A stretch of 37,500 nucleotides of DNA from Chrysomallon squamiferum (GCA_012295275.1 CM022673.1:9918288-9955787), one strand, 5' to 3'; positions 1 to 11,930 are shown, numbered from the stretch's first letter. The notes: generated from the letters alone by a model not told the origin. Program-made: numbers and translations.

Positions 1-97
1 AAATGAAATCAACTCGAGGTACCGTATGTGTTAATTATTTATAAACGTCAAAGAGCGGAAAAAAAAAAAAAAAAAATGGCGGACGACGGTAACTTAC

Positions 98-250
98 ACT
101 TCCGGGAACTTTGTCGGAGTCGCTTCTCTTTGTGATAACGAAGTTTGGTTTTTTCGCCTTGGACAGGCGTTCTTCTGCCTCCCGCTTCTTGCGTTCTTTC
201 TCGGCCTTCAGTCTAGCTTCTTCTTCTGCCTTCTTGCGTTTTCTTTCTTC
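98..250 (-). CDS. Troponin T exon (residues 105-155) with KPNF motif
   Basis: The 153-nt exon has a GTTTAG acceptor and a GTAAGT donor, phase 0 to 0. It continues the charged helix and then reads KAKKPNFVITKR, close to the KKGPNFTIAKK segment of insect troponin T. This is the most diagnostic exon in the window for this gene. Confidence 0.86.
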
Positions 251-448
251 CTAAACATGCAACACTCCACCAGGTTAATATTTGTGTAAAATGTTAGGAC
301 GTAATACATTAAAACGAATTTATTTTGCAGTTTGATGAACACAGGCCTGAGGTAAAATTTATCACAAGCGTAAACCGTTAAAAATTTACAGTCTGCTGTG
401 TTTTTGTGAATACTTTTGATAACACATATGCAAACACACACACACACA

Positions 449-512
<64 letters not shown>

Positions 513-1453
513 CTCTCACACACACACACTCACTCACTGACAACCCCATCATGTGATTAAAAAGTATTAAACCTATTTCATTTACCAAAATAATTATTTT
601 CTTTCTTTCACATACGCACGCACACGCACACGCATATACACGCTCATTCACCAACATATTATATACCATTGGTCCTTGTTCAATCACTTATTTGTTATTC
701 ATATCTTTGGTTGTTTTATGTTGTACTTACAGCTTCCGCTTTCATCCTAGCTTCTTCTTGTGCTCGGAGTTCAGCTAATTTTTTCTCTTCTTCTTCACGT
801 TCCTTTTTTCTTTGGAGCTGCATTTAAACAGGCGGAAAACAAAAAAAAAGTAAGAACTACTTTTGTTTTGTTAGTCTCGGATTCCGGCGATATAAAAATT
901 TATACACGGTTTTATAATAAAATAAAAATTTATGTAAGTCAAATTCGGGTAGTGCTCTTTTGTACATAAAAGATAGTTGACTATTTTTATATATATATAT
1001 ATATAAAAGTATTAATAGTAATAATAATAATGACAACTATCATCATCATCATATTATGTGCATATTTCTAATAAGAAATATAATCATCATCTCATTATAC
1101 TAGTAATAGTAACGACAACCATTTTCATAATAATTATCCTATGATCATAATAATGACCTTCATGGATTTAATAATAATAATAATAATCATAATAATTATA
1201 ATAATAGTAAGGAGAAGAAGAAGAAGAAGAAGAAGAAGAAGAAGAAGAAGAAGAAGAAAGAGAGCAACGACATAAGAGGAAGAAAAAGAAGATGAGTTTA
1301 AGAAGAAGAAAAATTAACACACCCTTCTTTCCCTGAGTCTGGCTATTTCCTCTGCTTCTCTCTCTCTCTCTTCACGTCTCATTTCTTCATACTCAGCCAG
1401 TTCTTGCTGTTGCTTCTCTAACTTCTTCCTCTTTGCTTCCTGAAATAATGACG

Positions 1454-1498
<45 letters not shown>

Positions 1499-2007
1499 TA
1501 AAATAATAATAAAATTAAAATAACAAATTAAAAAAAATTAAAATATTTCCTTAGAAAATTGTCTCCCTTTATACGTTACTCTTTTTTATCATTACTTTTA
1601 TTATCAGGATCGTCCTCCTCCTCATTATTAATATTATTATTAATTCCCTTTGTCTTTATTTTTTTATTCATGTTTGCGGTTTTGAACTCTGGGTAATTAT
1701 TATCTCTACCCATGACATTCAGCCAGCTAACTTCTTAAACATGTCTTAAACAAAGCTTCTACGAGTAATAAATGCATTTAAAAAAAGAAAATAATAATAA
1801 AAAAAAATAAATAATGATAATAAATTTTTTTTAAAAAGCGAGACAAATCCAAATGTATAAACTTACCTCCATGGCCTTCTTGGCTTCACTTTCGTCAGAA
1901 GTGGCATGTCTAGAGAGAGAAAATATGAACATATTTGAAGAATAAATCTTTACATATTGTTCTAAAGATTCATAAGACATTTGAGAGTAATAAAGGTATA
2001 CATATAA

Positions 2008-2087
<80 letters not shown>

Positions 2088-2365
2088 ACTGCATTAAGTA
2101 TAAAACATTATTAAAAAATAAATATTTGTTTATAAATTGATTAGAACAAGATATTAAATATAAGCATTTTCTACATTTTTCAACACGAACGATCAAATAT
2201 TTAAGCAAATCCATTTCGAAAATAAGCAAAAAAAGCCAAGCTTTTACACACAGTGGTGTCATTCCTCGGTTTTACTGAATCTGAAACAATGGATTAATTA
2301 ACAACTTAGATCTGGATTAAAAAAATGAACAAATTTTAACAAAGAAAATAAAATGAATACAAAAA

Positions 2366-2409
<44 letters not shown>

Positions 2410-2901
2410 ATTTCATTTATGATACCATATTTAAAAAAAGACAAATATTTTTAAACAAATCGTAACAATCCACGGCTTAATCTCGGCTTCATTCTAAAAA
2501 AGATTGTTTCAGTTATATTCAGCAATCTGTTTATTACAGATTATTCCAATTGGATATTTATTTATTTATTTAAAATTTTTAATTTTTATTTGTTTATTTG
2601 TTTGGTTGGTTTGCTGTTGGAGATGTATTTTCAATCTAACTTTATTTTTATCTTTTATTTGTTTCTCTTATTTTCACTAATTATATTTCGTTATTGTTAA
2701 ATCTAAAGATTTAAATATAGTCATACACGTTTGTTGTGTAACGAGCTTGCAACGAAAATCTTAAAGATCAGTTTATATGCCAAGGGAGATTACTCTATTG
2801 TTCAACTCGTACGAAGTTTGGCTCATCGCAAGTTAAAGATAAAAATATGAAATTCTGCAAACTGCATACGATTTCTATTTTAAATACGTTTTTGATATCG
2901 G

Positions 2902-2935
<34 letters not shown>

Positions 2936-2956
2936 TTTTTTTGTTTGTCCTTTGGG

Positions 2957-2999
<43 letters not shown>

Positions 3000-3111
3000 T
3001 ATTTATTTTTTATATATTTTTTTTTTTTAAATTAGGAAGGTTATGTTCTTTGGAAGACTGCACTCGTCTTTTGGTCTATAAGACATATTTGTTTATTTAA
3101 ATTTTGTTCTC

Positions 3112-3146
<35 letters not shown>

Positions 3147-3699
3147 TAATCAGAGCACTACATACTGGTACAAACCCATATCCATTTTCCAAATTATAAA
3201 TATTAAATAAATACATATAAAAAAAAAAAAAAAAAAAAAAAAACATTTACCGATAAAACATCATCACACAAATAACTTTTAATTGTTCATACAGGACGCA
3301 TGACGTGATAGGTGCGTTTACATGCGTATCATTATGAAGTATAAATATGTATACTTGAATATGATCAAGTCCACGTCTATGGTAAGTAATGGTAACTTAC
3401 AAAGGGGCGTGGTGTTCCTCTCGCCTTTCAGCAATATAAAACACGTGATTAGTCGAGTTAGTACATTTAACAACATATTAAACGATTAGACATTAAAAAT
3501 TTTCGTTTTAGTTATAATAATTCAGAATCAAATACAACAGAGACAGGCTATAATATTGAATTATTGTTAGGTGAAACGAAGACAGTATACCCCTGTATTA
3601 ACGACGTATTAAATGATGTAATGAATTAATGTATATGAATTAATGCTTTTGTTAACACTAAACAGTGTTATTCATAAATATTCAAAATTGGGAAATTGA

Positions 3700-3734
<35 letters not shown>

Positions 3735-4261
3735 ATATAAATCAAATGAAATAAAAAGTTCTAAATAAATATAGCATGAGTTATTTAATTATACTATTAT
3801 TAATATTTTATTTAATCATAATTTGTTTTTCTTGAATGTGAAGGTATGTGGACTATACTGCATGCATTTAACAGCAGCTGGTTCATGCGCAGCAATACAA
3901 ACTGAACGGTTTGAATACAAAATAGTTCAGAGGACTGGAAAACATCTAAATATCTAAGGACCACAAAATAATCCATAAAATGTAATTTAAAAATAAATAA
4001 TTTCTATTACACACGACATAAATTCAACAAAATGCGAGTTAATTTTGCAATCTACCATTTCTATTTTAAGGGAAAACCGTTGTTTATCTAATATAGCAGC
4101 TACTGAAAGTAAAATGCAGAAAACTCTGAATATTCGAAACTGAAATTAGTCATTACAACAAAAATTGCAAATAACAGACACTTTCGGTAATGTTGATTTA
4201 GATTTTGCAGAACTGTTCGTAAGTTGTATTAATATTGTTTAATTTCTAATAACCCATGTAA

Positions 4262-4300
<39 letters not shown>

Positions 4301-4860
4301 TATTATTATTACATGTATTTTGTAAATTTAATCCTTTTATTTAATGATTCATATTATTGTACAAAAGAACTCCTAGTTCTAAGTTCTTTCTACTACAGCT
4401 ATTTCTACTAAAATAAGATAACTTTGAGTCCACACCAAATAAAGTATGTCAAGATACGAAAAAATAAATAAAATAAATAAATAAATAAAAAAACCGGCTC
4501 TTCTAGTAAGCACTGTCTATTTAAATGTGAAAGGAAATGAAAAGAAATGTAGACTTTTTGTGTTTGCTAATTTTACCATTCTTATTGCAGAAACAATTAT
4601 TAAGAATAAAATATAATACCTAATATAATGGTCACTCTGAGTGATGATAATAATATATCATAACTGTTATTTATTATTATTATTTAAAAATATTATTTTT
4701 GAAATCTAATTACAAAATGAATTCAGTTACTGAGTTTTCTTAGGTTTGCGATTTGCGTAAACATTTTGTTTTCTTGTGTTCGTGCATTGCGAACATCTTA
4801 ATATGTTGTGTTTAAGTATGTGAAAGAAACTGAAAGTGAAGTAGTTATCACTGAGAAAAG

Positions 4861-4946
<86 letters not shown>

Positions 4947-6108
4947 ACGATGTACAGGACTATTATTCTAAGACACGTCATGCCACAGAATGAACAAACA
5001 GCTGTTTAAAAATGTTTCTGTATATGATAAACCAGCCACACAGACTCACGGGGCATCAGAAGTAGATTTAGGTCGTCTAAATTATAAAAAAAATAAGTAA
5101 ACAGAAAAAAGAAAAAATATTATAATCCTATTTTTAAAAACCATTGAAAATTATTTTTCCTACACTTTTTCTTCTACTCCTTTACTGAAAAAAATATGTG
5201 TGAAAAATCGAAATGCATTAAGGAATTAAAGTTGAATTAGTAAATGAATATTATGTTTGTTAGTTGTTAATTAAAGTTTTAGTATAAATGTTTAGTGTTA
5301 AGCATATTATTATTACTATTATTATTATTATTATTATTATGATTATTTTAAATTGTATTATTGTTTTTAAGAGTTAATATTATAAATGTTAAGTTTAATT
5401 AATTAATTAATGTACTCACTCCTCTCCTTCCCTGAAATAGGAAAACATAACTTAAATTAAGAGCATAATAACAGAAACGTTTGCGCCTATGTTAAAATAT
5501 GAAAACAGTATTAAAGTGACAATGACGCTCTTAATACAAGATAAATCCTAACAGCTATTTTTCGTATATTTCTCTTTCTTGGCAATGCCCTAAGTTTCTG
5601 TATAGAAGCAATGTGTTTTCTCTTTCACATTATCATAATCCAAGAAATTTGAAGACTGTTAGCTATCGTTTAAAATGACAGATATTCATTCGTTTTCAAA
5701 AACAAAAAATATTTAAAACACATACATGCCATCGAATGTATTTTAACTTAGCCAAATTCAGTATTTTAAAAGAATATTCAGTAGTAGACATATAAAACTA
5801 TATTTTTTCTTATTCTTCCCTCCCCCCACCTCCTCAAAGCTTTATTTGAATATTTTATCGTTTTTATTCATTATATTCCAGTCAAACCAAACGCTGGCCA
5901 AGCTCAGAATTCCTTCTATTACGTCACTTCCGGCGAATTATTTGTAAAAATTGATGCTATTTGTTTCAGTCGGTGTACTTATTATACAAGTCTGAGTGTT
6001 CCTTCAGACGCCATTAGACAGCAGTAAAATATAACCCCTGTGAAAGACAAATATAAATTAGAATGAAGAAAATTCTTACGCTGGGGGCTGCTGTTCTTCG
6101 TCCGCCAT
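98..6108 (-). CDS. Troponin T, 5' part (seven coding exons, gene continues past left edge)
   Basis: Troponin T anchors the troponin complex to tropomyosin on the thin filament of striated muscle and passes the calcium signal from troponin C. Seven exons joined by GT/AG introns give one continuous frame of 155 residues (465 nt): 6080-6108, 5420-5431, 3401-3424, 1867-1909, 1323-1439, 731-817, 98-250. The product starts MADEEQQPPA, has a short acidic and variable N terminus (residues 1-36), then a highly charged Lys/Glu/Arg-rich helix (37-135), and ends with KPNFVITKR (138-146), which resembles the tropomyosin-binding motif of invertebrate troponin T. The C-terminal part that binds troponin I and C is outside the window. 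A caldesmon-like or other coiled-coil protein is the main alternative, but the KPNF motif, the EYEEMRR block and the N-terminal micro-exons argue for troponin T. Confidence 0.82.
434..531. repeat. Compound (CA)n(CT)n microsatellite
   Basis: A CA run is followed by about 60 bases of CT and then a shorter CT/CA/CACT tail, inside a troponin T intron. A purine-only strand this long can form triplex DNA and is prone to length change. Confidence 0.95.
731..817 (-). CDS. Troponin T exon (residues 76-104)
   Basis: The 87-nt exon has an AAATGCAG acceptor and a GTAAGT donor, phase 0 to 0. It encodes a Lys/Glu-rich helix ending ELRAQEEARMKAEA. No stop occurs in this frame and the charge pattern continues that of the neighbouring exons. 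Confidence 0.84.
1211..1495. repeat. (AAG)n and (AAT)n arrays flanking troponin T exon 1323-1439
   Basis: An AAG array spans 1211-1259 and an AAT array 1453-1495, on either side of the exon in its introns. Confidence 0.9.
1323..1439 (-). CDS. Troponin T exon (residues 37-75)
   Basis: The 117-nt exon lies between a TTATTTCAG acceptor and a GTGTGT donor, phase 0 to 0. It encodes a very charged helix including QELAEYEEMRREE and a run of Glu/Arg, typical of the troponin T N-terminal half. Confidence 0.85.
1867..1909 (-). CDS. Troponin T exon (residues 22-36)
   Basis: The acceptor is CTCTCTCTAG and the donor GTAAGT. The 43-nt exon encodes HATSDESEAKKAME and changes phase from 2 to 0, so it cannot be skipped without breaking the frame. 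Confidence 0.8.
2012..2085. repeat. (GA)n microsatellite
   Basis: There are about 37 uninterrupted GA units in the troponin T intron between exons 1867-1909 and 3401-3424. Confidence 0.97.
2362..3243. repeat. Low-complexity intron stretch: AAAT, poly-T, ATT, TTTA and poly-A tracts
   Basis: Contents are AAAT units at 2362-2407, a poly-T run at 2901-2928, ATT units at 2959-3000, TTTA units at 3114-3147 and poly-A at 3220-3243. No exon fits here: splice phases of the flanking exons already agree. Confidence 0.88.
3401..3424 (-). CDS. Troponin T micro-exon (24 nt)
   Basis: The exon runs from an AAAG acceptor to a GTAAGT donor. It encodes R-E-E-H-H-A-P plus split codons at both ends, phase 2 to phase 2, so it too is a symmetric cassette. 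The acceptor lacks a strong pyrimidine tract, so the exact left boundary is less certain than the donor. Confidence 0.62.
3699..4943. repeat. Intron microsatellites: AAAT, ATT and long (GA)n
   Basis: AAAT units lie at 3699-3737, ATT units at 4262-4310 and a 79-bp GA tract at 4865-4943. The remainder is AT-rich intron with no recognisable exon. Confidence 0.88.
5420..5431 (-). CDS. Troponin T micro-exon (12 nt)
   Basis: Twelve bases lie between an acceptor (CTATTTCAG) and a consensus donor (GTGAGT). The exon starts and ends in phase 2 and adds four residues (E-G-E plus a split Glu). It is too short to prove by coding content; the support is two strong splice sites and exact phase agreement with its neighbours. 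It can be skipped without changing frame. Confidence 0.65.
6080..6108 (-). CDS. Troponin T coding exon 1 (start codon)
   Basis: The start codon is at 6108-6106 in the context ACAGAATGG. The exon encodes MADEEQQPP plus two bases of an Ala codon and ends at a GTAAG donor (6079-6075). The exon extends upstream as 5' UTR to an acceptor (TTTTTTAACAG) ending at 6155, so at least one non-coding exon must lie further right. Confidence 0.82.
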
Positions 6109-6154
6109 TCTGTTTCACTCTGGAGTTGAAGCTATACACCAGGACTCAAGCAAG
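6109..6154 (-). other. 5' UTR part of troponin T first coding exon
   Basis: This is the 46-nt leader between a good 3' splice site (T-rich tract followed by AACAG, at 6155-6157) and the start codon. Its presence implies an upstream non-coding first exon, a common arrangement in muscle genes. Confidence 0.55.
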
Positions 6155-6933
6155 CTGTTAAAAAAGAAAAATATATATAAAATATTACCATAAAATCACA
6201 TCAGCATTCTATGCACGTTAAGTTCTCAGGTAAAATCTTTCTTTGTTTTACGCAGATTATAGAAAGATTTCCATTATCAAAGATCTTTTCAAAGGTAGCG
6301 TCTTAAAAACGATCAGAAAAAAAGAAAAAAAATCCCTTTAAAGCATGTTTCATTTCACAGCTGCCATAATAAAATAAAACGATGCGTATAATATTTATTT
6401 ATAGCGCGTAAGCATATTTTTCTTTTTATTATGAGATATGAAGAGCGTTTTAAAGCTTATTATAAAATAGTATATTCAGATACATAAAATTCGATAAAAA
6501 TATATAGTTACGCTTGTTTAAAAACAGTGTGTGTGTGTGTATGTGTGTCCATATAATAAATATATATAGGCCTACTTGAAACACGCTGCAACTGCAATCT
6601 GAAAGTGTGTCTACCAGGTTACAGTTCATATAAAATATCAGCTTATTTTGTAATGGTGAACTTTTTAAGCATCGTCTTTCCAGCATGGAATGTTTGTTAG
6701 CAATAAATCTTATCTTTCCCCACACACATTCCAGAGGCGAGAGTGAGGTACATTTCCAGCTATTTGCTTACAAAGCTGCAAAGTTATAAACGAGTGCAGA
6801 AAACAAAATAATACACTCATTTTAAAATAACAAACTACATCTACATGTCTGTAAATATATATTAAAAAAAAAACTTTCTATGTAAAAATGAATTATATTC
6901 TGTACAAGATCTGTATAATAATATCATTATTAC

Positions 6934-7137
6934 CTGAACAAGCTGTTCCGAAATATCCAAAACTCGGAGCCTGTTTTTGGAAGAAGAAGGTAATTGCAGG
7001 AGTACGAGAGCTATACTCGATGTACAATAATAGCCTGATACTACCCGCACAAGCCAAGAGCTTATACGCAGTGCGTTTGTACGAGTATCGATAACGATGA
7101 ATACGTTTGTCAGGCTACAATTAAGTATCGCATTTCC
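6934..7137 (-). other. Possible non-coding first exon of troponin T
   Basis: On the minus strand a strong donor (TTCAG then GTAATA, at 6933-6928) follows about 200 bp of non-repetitive sequence. A TATA-like motif lies just upstream at 7164-7170. Splicing this exon to the acceptor at 6155 would supply the missing 5' UTR exon. There is no direct evidence of transcription and other upstream candidates exist. Confidence 0.38.
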
Positions 7138-7163
7138 TAAGCTACTGCCAACAGATAAAGGTC

Positions 7164-7188
7164 TATATAAGCAACTGAAGAACATCTG
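7164..7188 (-). promoter_or_regulatory. TATA-like motif with two E-boxes
   Basis: On the minus strand TTATATAG lies at 7170-7163, immediately preceded by E-box sequences at 7172-7177 (CAACTG on plus) and 7183-7188 (CATCTG on plus). E-boxes close to a TATA box are common in muscle promoters, fitting troponin T downstream. Short motifs of this kind occur by chance in AT-rich DNA. Confidence 0.35.
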
Positions 7189-7672
7189 GAAAGAAGAAGG
7201 GGTTATCGAGACAGCCGTATCCCGCCGTTTGCAGCACCGCCATTATGTAATGACTAGAAATTAATTAACAACAACAGCAGCAATGTGCCGATGATATAAT
7301 TCGGGTGCATAACTGAAGGTATTATGAAATATATATATATATATATATATATTTGAAATCATAACATTATGAGGTTTTTTTTTTCAGTGACGTGACCCAA
7401 GAAACTCCGTGGCATGTGCTGTCCCAGTTGACAAGATGCACATAAAGGAAACCTTGTTTCTAGTCTAAAAGCAAGACCTATTATACTAGAAATTATATGC
7501 TACACACGTATTAAATGAAAAATAAAAGTGTTTAGGTCATTGTAGAAATATTAATTTGTTTGTTCTCTGAAAAGACTGAACAATTAGAGTTAAGGCCACA
7601 TATTCTAGCTAATATCGAGCTATCATTTTGACGATTTAAATAAACAGAAACGAAATAATAATAATAATAGAC

Positions 7673-7709
<37 letters not shown>

Positions 7710-8595
7710 AAAATAATGATAATGATAATAATAATAAGAAGAAATATACTTAGCTGAATTTTGCTTGACTGAATTTTTTATTTAAAAAAGAAAGGTATTA
7801 ATAGCAATAATTAGTCTTTTCGTTTTACAGTTTTACTAGTTCTTTTTTTTTTTCTGTTCCAAAATACGTTTCGCTTCTAACGAACTGATGATCTAACTTT
7901 AGATTCTTCCTCAGCCAAGGTTTGGAGGACAAAAAATATCCTGATACAGCTAATTATTCTTTGGTTAAAAATTTATAATCTATTGCATCATAATTTGATA
8001 GTCAACATTTCTGGGTTATTTACCGTTGCAGCTAATGCTCGCGAAAGTCATATCAGATGTCGTTGTATAAACTTTACTATGTATAAGAAGCTGCATAAGA
8101 CTCTGCACTAGGTTTGTTAAAGCTGGTACAATGGAGACTTTCTCTCTCAGATTGACATTACTAAATCACGTGACAGATATAACAACTAATATAACAGTAA
8201 GATAAACTATTTGTTCAGTTTGTTCAATATCAGTATAATTCGAAAAAAACTGTCAAAAACAGCATGTTTTTAGAATACGTGTATCACGTTTATTAATATT
8301 TTGGCTGAATTATTTCTATAACTTTGATTACTGAAATAGCGGAGTTGTCAATGTTCTTATATCAGCAACATACTCCCTTTACTTCTATCAATATAAAGAA
8401 CGTACATCCAGATGTATTTTAATTACAAGAAGAAGCTGAGTGATGTAACATCCAAATCAATGCATCTGGTTTACTTTTACATTTAGGAGTTTTATTTACG
8501 CCCGTTCTTAAAGGCAGAGATAGAGTTTGTTAATATATGTTGTTATCGTATGTCGGTCATTCCAGTGAATAATTATTAAAGAAAGAGACTCAACT

Positions 8596-8597
<2 letters not shown>

Positions 8598-8652
<55 letters not shown>
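8598..8652. repeat. (CA)n microsatellite
   Basis: About 27 uninterrupted CA units. Confidence 0.97.
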
Positions 8653-8653
<1 letters not shown>

Positions 8654-8828
8654 TAACGCACATCACTCAATATATAATATAAAATACTTTTATAAATTGT
8701 TTAAATTTAATGTATGTTAATAATGTCATTAAGTGTTGCATATTATATTGCATGTACATGAACCATAAAAACGTCAATAGTGTATTAATTAGTGAAATAT
8801 ATAAGAGTTTATATGTGAGTGTTTTGTG

Positions 8829-8832
<4 letters not shown>

Positions 8833-8895
<63 letters not shown>
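8833..8895. repeat. (GA)n microsatellite
   Basis: About 31 GA units. Confidence 0.97.
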
Positions 8896-8899
<4 letters not shown>

Positions 8900-10325
8900 A
8901 AATGAGTCAATGAATCGACACCTATAATTCAATACACTTCAAATACACATATCGATTAAGACGCAACATACCACCATAACGTCCTTCACATAATAATTAG
9001 GTACGGTATTCCATGCCAGAAAGACAGTGATGTACCATTAATATTGGTCAGGAGCCAAATGGTGCTTAGAGTTACACATGTTTTGGCTCAGACAAAATGT
9101 TCTATATTATTTTTAATAAGCTGAGAATAATAATGCTGGATAAAACACAGAAACTATATCTAACAGAACAAAAAGATTATAATAATAAAAAAATAAAAAT
9201 ATGAAATAAACAATAATACAGATATAAAATTACATTTTGTTCTAAAAATACAATAAATCAAAAATAACATTTAGAAAAATAACGCGACAAAACAACATTC
9301 CTTACCAAACATGCAAAAAAAACAAAGTAATATAATCGTAACTGTTGAAATATGATAACAATAAACTTTGAATGTAATAGAGATATTTATTACTTATCCA
9401 TATATTATAATTAATAAAGTACGTAGGTATAATAAGTGCATAACTTAATTATTTTAACTAGGCAAATAGGATAGAATACAGTCATGCGATTAATTCTGAT
9501 CAGGTAATTAAAAATAAATATGCAAATATAATTATGTTTCTAATAATAAATCTGAATTCCTTTGTAGTTACGTAACATGCAAACCTGGACTGGTTTCTAT
9601 ATTTTGGGTTTTTTAACGCACACAGAGAATGCAAAATACATGCACGGGCATTTTGCTGTAAATTAATGCCACATAAATATAGAATAACTAATCAGAAATG
9701 CAAAATATATATATTTTTTTTTAAATACAAGACATACTCAATGACCTTGATACATATAAATATTACGTTTCCTATGAGACTATACTTAATTGTATGTTTA
9801 TTTAAAAAAATTATTCCACTGTCGCAGCTACTGTATATTGCATAAATAATCGTTTTGAAACATAAATGAATTATTATGAATTTACATACAGGAACACAGG
9901 AGACCGTAATTTCCACCTACCTGGGTTTCGAAAGAAAATGGCTGCCAAAACTGCTTTTGGAATGTTCAAAGAGATTTGCAAGGGGAATTCAGTGTATATA
10001 GGACGTAGGTACCAATGCTTGTCTTTCAGGATGATTTGGTCTGTTCCATATTTTGACAAGGGTGTGAAGCATTAACAAAACATTTGAAAACATAAAGCAA
10101 ACAAAAATCTTTTGTCACTGAAAACGATGGCATAAATCCACAGTGCAGTTACAAGACATCTTTTCAGTTTATTAAAAATAATGCTTCACTACGAACCGAA
10201 ATGGACAAGTTTTATCTTAACACCCCTTCGCTAATTGAAGTTGGTATGTTCCAAGAATGCAGACGAATCTCTGACTAGGAGCTTTACGTACCAATCGGAA
10301 ACGGTAGTCCAGAGCCCTTGAACAC

Positions 10326-10333
10326 CTTTTATA
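10326..10333 (-). promoter_or_regulatory. TATA-box candidate within a non-repetitive stretch
   Basis: On the minus strand TATAAAAG sits inside CCTATAAAAGG, a core shared by many TATA promoters and partly like a CArG box (it has seven A/T bases between CC and GG rather than six). The surrounding 9860-10520 lacks microsatellites and is GC-richer than its flanks. A second TATATA lies near 9995, followed on minus by a good donor (CCCAG then GTAGGT) near 9921. These could be alternative upstream promoters or first exons for troponin T, or nothing. Confidence 0.25.
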
Positions 10334-10680
10334 GGCAAGGTGAAACCTGATTCCTCTGTGTATTTTTGGTAACTTCGTGTAGCCGAGTATGCCCTGTAAC
10401 AGCAGGCGTATTTCGGTAACACTAAGAGTCGTGCAAAACTTAACGTTGTCTGAAAGCCGGTGCAACACTGCTGGGTGAAAAGTAGAGTGGTAACAGGTTG
10501 ACTTAATTTACTGTGCGCGTAATAATAATTCGGTCTACTGAAATAATTATTTTGTCAGTTTGTAGTTACTATTCTTTGTTTTTCTTTTAGAGACTTAAAA
10601 GTAATTTATAAAGAAGAATGATGAACTATCAGGAGCAGAACGAATTTTCTTTTTTCTTTTTTTATGGGGTCTGATTATTA

Positions 10681-10726
<46 letters not shown>

Positions 10727-10767
10727 GAAGAAGAAGAAGAAGAAGAAAGAAAGAAAGAAGAAGAAAA
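10681..10767. repeat. (AAT)n followed by (AAG)n
   Basis: Trinucleotide array switching from AAT to AAG/AAAG units. Confidence 0.93.
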
Positions 10768-11639
10768 TAGATTAGGATCGGCAATTATTACTGTCGTTGT
10801 TGTTGTGCATTATATCAAATGCTCATCATAAACACTAAAATGAGCTATTTCTTTATAACGAGTATTAAGTTTCAAAGAAAAAAAATAGTAAAATAATAAT
10901 AATGTGAGAACAATAAATGGATGAATTAAACATCTTTCACTGATCACGAAATATGTAATAAATGAAATATATTTTGCTGCCTTTAATAATATTCACATTA
11001 AATATTTAGTAATAATTATTATTAATTTTTTTTTTTTTTTAAATCAGAAAATGATCAGTCACTGCAAACTTATTATTATCCGTACTAAAATAGCAAATTT
11101 AATATGGAAATACGAAAAGCATACTGATGTTTCTGATATACACCATATGCTTCGAGAGAGAGAGAGAGAGAGAGAATTCTTTTATTTTTTATAATTAAGA
11201 TCATACTGAATCTTATAACCGACCTCATCTGCCTAAATTTCTTGTTGATAAACTGAAACACTGCCTAAACAAAATGGCGGCGATGAACAATAACAACAGC
11301 AGCAACAACAACAACAACAAAACAAATTATTTTAAAAAAGCTACATTATTTGCAAGAAAATCAAGAATATAATGGAATTTTAAACGCTTTAGCTTGAAAA
11401 AATATAAATGTGTAAAATATTAAAAAGTGCAAACAAAAAAAAAAATAAAAAAATAATAATAATAAAATAAATAAATAAAAATAATAATAAATAAAATAGA
11501 ATAAAATGAATCTTAATGTTTCGCAAGAAAATCAGTACGTGTGTACTTCATCCATGCTAGTAACAAGATTTTTAACTGTTTATAAAAATGCGTGCTGGCT
11601 TCAAATATGCTACAGATACCACAACACGCAAATAGTAAT

Positions 11640-11930
11640 TAAATATGTAAAAATTCATTCATCACTTCATTGTATGTGCGTTCCGATACCTCTGTGTAGG
11701 GGGGGGGGTAGGAATCCATGGATAAAAGCGCTTGTGTCTGTGGTTGTAAACTTTCTGAGAGGAACACTTGATCAGTTTGTGACAGCTGGCAGCTACAGCG
11801 ATAATGTCCAAATGTCTGCCACGTTTTCTGTTTTCTGTTTCCATCCCTCGACTCAGCTCGACCTTGACCTCGAGACACTTGCTTCTCGTTCTTCTGTTTA
11901 CCAGCTTATGCACAAAATAAAAATATTTCT
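11640..11930. other. GC-richer non-repetitive island of unknown function
   Basis: This stretch stands out from the AT-rich surroundings and is open in more than one frame on both strands, but none of the translations is recognisable and no splice-site pair bounds a convincing exon. It contains a run of nine to ten G at about 11700-11708 and, on minus near 11870, a direct repeat of two nuclear-receptor-like half sites (AGGTCA then AGGTCG). It may be a decayed mobile element, a regulatory element or an exon of an unseen gene. Confidence 0.3.

Larger units (their letters stand above)
7260..9860. other. AT-rich intergenic DNA without recognisable genes
   Basis: I see no exon with matched splice sites on either strand. 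The stretch holds an AT run (7330-7352), TAG units (7674-7709), a CA tract (8598-8652) and a GA tract (8833-8895), otherwise unremarkable AT-rich sequence. Confidence 0.6.

Noticed and set aside
208-687. 159-residue frame on minus through the GA/CA tract, partly in troponin T
   Set aside because: Only the part up to 250 is real exon, in a different frame; the rest is microsatellite translation.
6862-7185. 107-residue open frame on minus
   Set aside because: It spans the TATA-like motif and candidate first exon, shows no homology and ends in low-complexity sequence.
11273-11375. Short frame on plus starting MAAMNNNNSS after CAAAATGGCGGC
   Set aside because: Only about 32 codons of Asn/Ser repeat with no downstream exon; the ATGGCGGC resembles a YY1 site but may be chance.
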